Assembly (NCBI GenBank): GCA_021824855.1
Contig: JAKAJX010000096.1
Coordinates: 1 to 8,049 of the forward strand
From: Bacteroidota bacterium
Lineage (GTDB): Bacteria > Bacteroidota > Bacteroidia > Chitinophagales > Chitinophagaceae
Reading direction: 5' to 3'
Length of the DNA: 8,049 bases
Shown here: positions 4,587-8,049 of the stretch, piece by piece
Numbering within the stretch: position 1 is the first letter of the stretch
Layout of the letters: the number at the start of each line of letters is the position of its first letter
Made by a program: the position numbers and the translations under genes
Notes under the pieces: generated by a model
The model's database searches: none
What the model was told of the DNA's origin: nothing
What the model saw: the letters and a program-made list of their open reading frames with translations, nothing else

Positions 4587-6098
4587 ATGAAACTGAAAGA
4601 TATTTTAGTAATTATGGGCATAAGTGCCACTACAGCTATAGCAAGCGTTTGGGGCTATGGCAAATGGATGCAAAACAAAACTGCCGGAATGCAAGAAGCA
4701 GGAAAATTGCCTGTAAATTATGCAGGATTTTTTGGCAAATCAGCAGGCGGCGATGCAGTAAATTTCGAGCAACCCGCTATGGCTGCCACACCTGCAGTAG
4801 TACATATTAAAACCAGAACCAAAGCAAAACAATTAAGCAATAATTTACCTAAAAAAAGTAATCCATTTGGTGACTTTTTTGGAGGAGGCGATGATTTGTT
4901 TGGCGATTTATTTGGCGGACCAAGAATTATACCCGAACAACGTGCCAGCGGTAGCGGCGTAATTATTAGCCAAGATGGATACATTGTTACCAATAACCAT
5001 GTTGTGGCAGATGCAGATGAAATTAATATTACTTTACCCAATAAGAAAACTTACAAAGGAACAGTAATTGGTACCGATCCCAGCAGCGATTTAGCAGTAG
5101 TAAAAATTGATGCTACAGGATTACCCTACTTGGTTTATGGCAATAGCGACGAAGCGAAATTAGGTCAATGGGTATTGGCAATTGGTTATCCACTGAATTT
5201 AGATGTAACAGTTACAGCAGGTATCATTAGTGCTAAATCGAGAAGTATTAATATTAATGACAGACAAAGCCAAACCCCTGTTGAATCTTTCATTCAAACC
5301 GATGCAGCAGTTAATCCGGGCAATAGTGGTGGGGCACTAATTAATACCAATGGTGAATTAATTGGAATTAATTCTGCCATTGCTTCCGGTACAGGATATT
5401 ATGCAGGTGTTTCGTATGCAATTCCTGTTAATATTGTAAAAAAAGTTGTCAACGATATTATTAAATACGGAACTGTGCAACGTGCTTTTATTGGTATAAG
5501 CTATGCCAGAGAAGGATTAAGTGATGAAGAAAAAAAGAAAGAAGGTATTAAAGAAGGCGATGGCGTTTATGTAATAGATGTACCCGAAGGTGGTGCTGCC
5601 AATGCCGCCGGTATTAAAAAAGGTGATTTTATTACTAAGCTAAATGGCACAAAGGTTAATTCAGGACCAGAGATGGTTGAACAAGTTGCTCGATATAAAC
5701 CAGGCGATAAAATAACAATTACCTATGAACGTAATGGAAAAGAAAATACAGTTAACATTATTCTCAAAAATAAAATTAATACTACAGCATTTGTTAAATC
5801 CCAATCAGCATTAGAAAAATTGGGGGCAACTTTTGAAACCGTTGATAAAAAAACTGCAACAGCCAATGAAATAAGTGGTGGTGTTTCGGTAAAGAAAATT
5901 GTAAAAGATGGTGCAATTCAGAAATCAAGAATTCAAGAAGGATTTGTAATTACTGCCGTAAATGGTAATGATATAAATACTTTAGACGATTTAAAAGAAA
6001 TATTAAAGAATGCACATGGCACTGTGTATTTCGATGGTATTTATCCAGGATTTAGCGAGTCGTATCGCTATCCTGTGAGAATTGATAATGAAGATTAG
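4587..6098 (+). CDS. periplasmic serine protease of the DegP/HtrA family
   Basis: The 503-residue protein is a trypsin-fold protease/chaperone that degrades or refolds damaged envelope proteins. An N-terminal hydrophobic segment at 5-22 is a signal peptide or membrane anchor. The protease domain holds the triad His138 (TNNHVV), Asp168 (SSDLAVVKI) and Ser247 (NPGNSGGAL), so it should be active. A first PDZ domain spans about 300-395 (DGVYVIDVPEGGAANAAGIK), and a second, more divergent one about 420-485. A Gly/Phe/Asp-rich loop (93-112) sits before the first protease strands, where DegP has its LA loop. An in-frame ATG at 4530 would add 19 residues, but it overlaps the likely -7 box, places a charged stretch before the signal segment, and is unlikely; the ATG at 4587 follows an A-rich leader. 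It is monocistronic, ending 18 bases before a strong terminator hairpin. DegP and DegQ types cannot be told apart here. Confidence 0.95.
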   Translation: MKLKDILVIMGISATTAIASVWGYGKWMQNKTAGMQEAGKLPVNYAGFFGKSAGGDAVNFEQPAMAATPAVVHIKTRTKAKQLSNNLPKKSNPFGDFFGGGDDLFGDLFGGPRIIPEQRASGSGVIISQDGYIVTNNHVVADADEINITLPNKKTYKGTVIGTDPSSDLAVVKIDATGLPYLVYGNSDEAKLGQWVLAIGYPLNLDVTVTAGIISAKSRSININDRQSQTPVESFIQTDAAVNPGNSGGALINTNGELIGINSAIASGTGYYAGVSYAIPVNIVKKVVNDIIKYGTVQRAFIGISYAREGLSDEEKKKEGIKEGDGVYVIDVPEGGAANAAGIKKGDFITKLNGTKVNSGPEMVEQVARYKPGDKITITYERNGKENTVNIILKNKINTTAFVKSQSALEKLGATFETVDKKTATANEISGGVSVKKIVKDGAIQKSRIQEGFVITAVNGNDINTLDDLKEILKNAHGTVYFDGIYPGFSESYRYPVRIDNED

Positions 6099-6116
6099 AG
6101 TAAACCTTTAAATAAT

Positions 6117-6149
6117 AAAAAATGCCACATTAACCATGTGGCATTTTTT
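6117..6149. terminator. perfect 14-bp bidirectional terminator between the HtrA and GH13 genes
   Basis: AAAAAATGCCACAT (6117-6130) and ATGTGGCATTTTTT (6136-6149) are exact reverse complements with a 5-base loop TAACC. The stem begins with an A run and ends with a T run, so both strands show a GC-containing stem followed by T6. It lies 18 bases after the HtrA stop and 13 bases beyond the GH13 stop on the other strand. Confidence 0.92.
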
Positions 6150-6162
6150 GTATTCACACAAA

Positions 6163-7422
6163 CTATATTTTCTTATACACCAAGTAATCAAAACCCATTA
6201 ATTCGAATGATTCGCTTGCATAAAATTGATATTGCAAACCCGAAAAAACATTCTCATATTTTCCTGCCAACCATTCATGTTCTATAGCAATTTTAATTTT
6301 TTCTTGAGCCGAAAAGTTTAAGATAACCAACAGTATTTCGTCCTCCTTTTTTCTTATAAAAGCCATTACATCATTGTTAGAAACAGGCAAATTAAATGTT
6401 TCTCCTTCGGCTACACATTTAGATGCATGAACTGTTAAAAGTGTTTGATAAAATTGATGCAACTGAATATCCTCTGTCCACATAATTTCATCTTTATCAA
6501 AAAACTTCAAACGCTTGCAATTAGGCAATTCTTGTCCGCTGTATATAAGCGGTATGCCATTCCACGTGCAAGTAAGTACAGCAAAAACTTTGGCAGCTTC
6601 ACCATATTTTTCATATTCAGTTCCATTCCAACTATTCTCATCATGATTGGAGGTAAAAAAAAGTTTATACGAATCTTTAGGATATTGTGAATACTTGTGT
6701 AATACAGTATATAAATCGTTTACAGAAGATGCTTGTTTACTTAACTTTTCCGAAACATGCATCCATTCCCAAGCATAAGTAACATCAAAAACATTGTGAT
6801 AGTTTACCTCTTCACATTCGGCCAACCAAAATAAATGTTTGATGGTTTCGCAAGCACTTCTGGCTTCTTCCCAAAAATCTAATGGAACTAAATGAGCCAT
6901 ATCGCATCTAAACCCATCAATATCATAATTTTCAACCCAAAACATCATAGCATCAATCATAGCTTTTCGCATGTCAGTAATATCGTAATTCAAATCAATT
7001 ACATCGTGCCAACCATTTTCTTCGGTAAAATTGCCCAATGCATCTTTCATGTACCAATCCGGATGCTCAGTTACCCAATGATGCCCCCAACCTGTATGAT
7101 TGGCAACCCAATCAATAATAATTTTTATATCTAACGAATGAGCTTCATCTACCAAATTTTCAAAATCGGTAAGTGTACCATATTCAGGATTAATAGTAGT
7201 GTAACTACTGCAAGCATAATAGCTGCCTAACGCACCTTGCCTAACCTCGGTACTAATGGGTGTTATAGGCATTAACCATAACACTTTTACACCCATACTT
7301 TTTAAACGGGATAAATGTTTTTGAAATGATTGAAATGTACCTTCAGCCGTATATTGCCGAATATTAACTTCATAAATATTGGTTCCTTTTATCCAAGGAA
7401 CCGATGGAAAATGATTACTCAT
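6163..7422 (-). CDS. cytosolic GH13 alpha-amylase-family glycoside hydrolase
   Basis: The 419-residue protein is a compact GH13 (beta/alpha)8 barrel acting on alpha-glucans or malto-oligosaccharides. Conserved regions appear in order: DWVANH (104-109, region I), DLN (143-145, region V position), GFRCDMAHL (170-178, region II) with Arg172 and nucleophile Asp174, LAECEE (200-205, region III) with acid/base Glu202, and TSNHDEN (257-263, region IV) with His260 and transition-state stabiliser Asp261. All catalytic residues are kept. A short beta-sandwich C-terminal domain follows from about 345. No signal peptide, starch-binding module or N-terminal domain precedes the barrel, which begins almost at once (GTNIYEVNIRQYT at 13-25), so it is probably intracellular and processes small oligosaccharides. 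Hydrolysis versus transglycosylation, and alpha-1,4 versus alpha-1,6 preference, cannot be decided. It is not part of a sus-type cluster here: its neighbours are htrA (convergent) and a permease (divergent). Confidence 0.93.
   Translation of the reverse strand: MSNHFPSVPWIKGTNIYEVNIRQYTAEGTFQSFQKHLSRLKSMGVKVLWLMPITPISTEVRQGALGSYYACSSYTTINPEYGTLTDFENLVDEAHSLDIKIIIDWVANHTGWGHHWVTEHPDWYMKDALGNFTEENGWHDVIDLNYDITDMRKAMIDAMMFWVENYDIDGFRCDMAHLVPLDFWEEARSACETIKHLFWLAECEEVNYHNVFDVTYAWEWMHVSEKLSKQASSVNDLYTVLHKYSQYPKDSYKLFFTSNHDENSWNGTEYEKYGEAAKVFAVLTCTWNGIPLIYSGQELPNCKRLKFFDKDEIMWTEDIQLHQFYQTLLTVHASKCVAEGETFNLPVSNNDVMAFIRKKEDEILLVILNFSAQEKIKIAIEHEWLAGKYENVFSGLQYQFYASESFELMGFDYLVYKKI
7381..7402 (-). repeat. 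8-bp hairpin inside the first codons of the GH13 gene
   Basis: GGTTCCTT (7381-7388) and AAGGAACC (7395-7402) are perfect inverted repeats around TTATCC. In the GH13 mRNA they cover codons 7 to 14, about 20 bases after the start codon. It may slow or tune early translation or may simply be chance within coding sequence. Confidence 0.4.
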
Positions 7423-7442
7423 AATTGCTGATGCTTAAGTTA

Positions 7443-7450
7443 CAAAGAAA
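7443..7450 (-). promoter_or_regulatory. candidate -7 box for the GH13 gene
   Basis: The minus strand reads TTTCTTTG, one base off TAnnTTTG and identical to the box upstream of the HtrA gene, again followed by TAA. It lies 20 bases before the GH13 ATG. No TTG is seen at the -33 position, so support is modest. Confidence 0.33.
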
Positions 7451-7471
7451 TAGTTTTAATTTGAATTAAAT

Positions 7472-8049
7472 ATGAAAGATACGTTAGATAGAAGAATAAG
7501 TTTATTACAAGCCACAGCAATTAACATGACTGATATGGTTGGAATAGGACCATTTGTGGTATTAAGCTTAGTTGCACAAATTATGAATGGCCCATGGTTT
7601 TTATATGCATGGATTGCAGGTGCTTTTTTATCGTGTGTAGATGCCAGTGTTTGGTGCCAATTGGGTTCAACATTTCCATTAGCAGGCGGAAGTTATAATT
7701 TTTTAAAAGAAGGATATGGAGAAAAATGGGGAAGATTAATGGGCTTTTTATTTGTTTGGCAAACCATGATTCAAGCACCATTGGTTATAGCCTCTGCAGC
7801 AATTGGTTTTGCACATTATACAGGCTATTTAGTACCATTAAATAATATTGAAACAAAAATAATTAGTGGCTTAGTGGTATTATCTATTACATTTTTATTA
7901 TACCGAAAAATTGAAACAATAGGTAAAATATCTGTTTTACTTTGGATGGGCGTACTAATTACCATGTTATGGATTATTGGCGGTGGAATATTTCATGGAA
8001 ACTTTATGGCACCTATTCATCACATTAATGATGGTATACAATTAAATAA
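7472..8049 (+). CDS. APC-superfamily amino acid permease, N-terminal part (partial, runs off the right edge)
   Basis: The frame opens at ATG 7472 and stays open to the window end, giving 192 residues of an inner-membrane transporter. Hydrophobic helices lie at about 14-35, 42-62, 86-112, 128-144 and 152-172. Helix 1 contains the broken GIGPF motif (24-28) that shapes the substrate site in APC carriers, and TFPLAGGSYNFLKEGYG (67-83) matches the conserved P-x-x-GG-x-Y stretch before helix 3. These support an amino acid (or amino acid/polyamine) permease using a cation gradient or exchange; the substrate is not readable from this part. Roughly 7 of about 12 expected helices are outside the window. 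It is divergent from the GH13 gene with only 49 bases between start codons, so the promoters must overlap or be very short. Confidence 0.87.
   Translation, partial: MKDTLDRRISLLQATAINMTDMVGIGPFVVLSLVAQIMNGPWFLYAWIAGAFLSCVDASVWCQLGSTFPLAGGSYNFLKEGYGEKWGRLMGFLFVWQTMIQAPLVIASAAIGFAHYTGYLVPLNNIETKIISGLVVLSITFLLYRKIETIGKISVLLWMGVLITMLWIIGGGIFHGNFMAPIHHINDGIQLN

Noticed and set aside
4718..5041. Open frame on the minus strand inside the HtrA gene
   Set aside because: It is antisense to the conserved protease domain, and its Pro/Leu/Ser-rich composition is what antisense reading of the Gly-rich region gives.
6445..7134. Two open frames on the plus strand inside the GH13 gene
   Set aside because: Both are antisense to conserved GH13 catalytic regions and show no domain or start context of their own.
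7581..7781. Open frame on the minus strand opposite the permease start
   Set aside because: The plus strand here encodes clear APC transmembrane helices with family motifs, so the minus-strand frame is a shadow.

Overview
The window looks like a chromosomal segment of a low-GC member of the Bacteroidota, most likely near Chitinophagales or Sphingobacteriales. The composition is AT-rich (roughly one third G+C by eye). There is a SusC/TonB-dependent-receptor type beta-barrel C-terminus, Bacteroidota-style -7 boxes (TAnnTTTG or TTTCTTTG), A-rich leaders without Shine-Dalgarno sequences, and gene families typical of the phylum (kinase-less PASTA protein beside ddl, short LuxC-like acyl-CoA reductase beside a dicluster ferredoxin). 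The genus assignment is inference only.

Layout. 1-541 (+) is the last 179 residues of an outer-membrane TonB-dependent receptor, closed by a perfect 13-bp hairpin that faces the next operon. 601-2745 (-) is a three-gene operon transcribed ddl -> PASTA membrane protein -> single-domain rhodanese, with gaps of 25 and 5 bases. 2746-2977 is a non-coding stretch holding a likely ddl promoter and three consecutive hairpins, one of them a convincing terminator on the minus strand. 2978-3325 (-) is a 2[4Fe-4S] ferredoxin, divergent from a LuxC-family acyl-CoA reductase at 3400-4404 (+). A 7-bp dyad abuts the ferredoxin -7 box in the 74-base gap between them. 4587-6098 (+) is a DegP/HtrA serine protease whose upstream region carries four ACGAT-type words. 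It ends at a perfect 14-bp bidirectional terminator shared with a convergent cytosolic GH13 alpha-amylase-type hydrolase (6163-7422, -). From 7472 (+) to the window edge runs the start of an APC-superfamily amino acid permease. No intergenic stretch exceeds 300 bases.

How the genes relate. ddl and the PASTA protein both point to peptidoglycan: one makes D-Ala-D-Ala, and the other probably displays PASTA domains in the periplasm. HtrA gives envelope protein quality control. The ferredoxin and acyl-CoA reductase form a redox/fatty-acyl pair of unknown physiological role. The amylase and permease are divergent and only loosely related.

I see no CRISPR array, insertion sequence, tRNA, rRNA, phage or obvious defence system. 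Most of the window is ordinary core genome. The best candidates for something undescribed are the three-hairpin intergenic element (2816-2903), the dyad in the ferredoxin/reductase control region, and the ACGAT cluster upstream of the HtrA gene.
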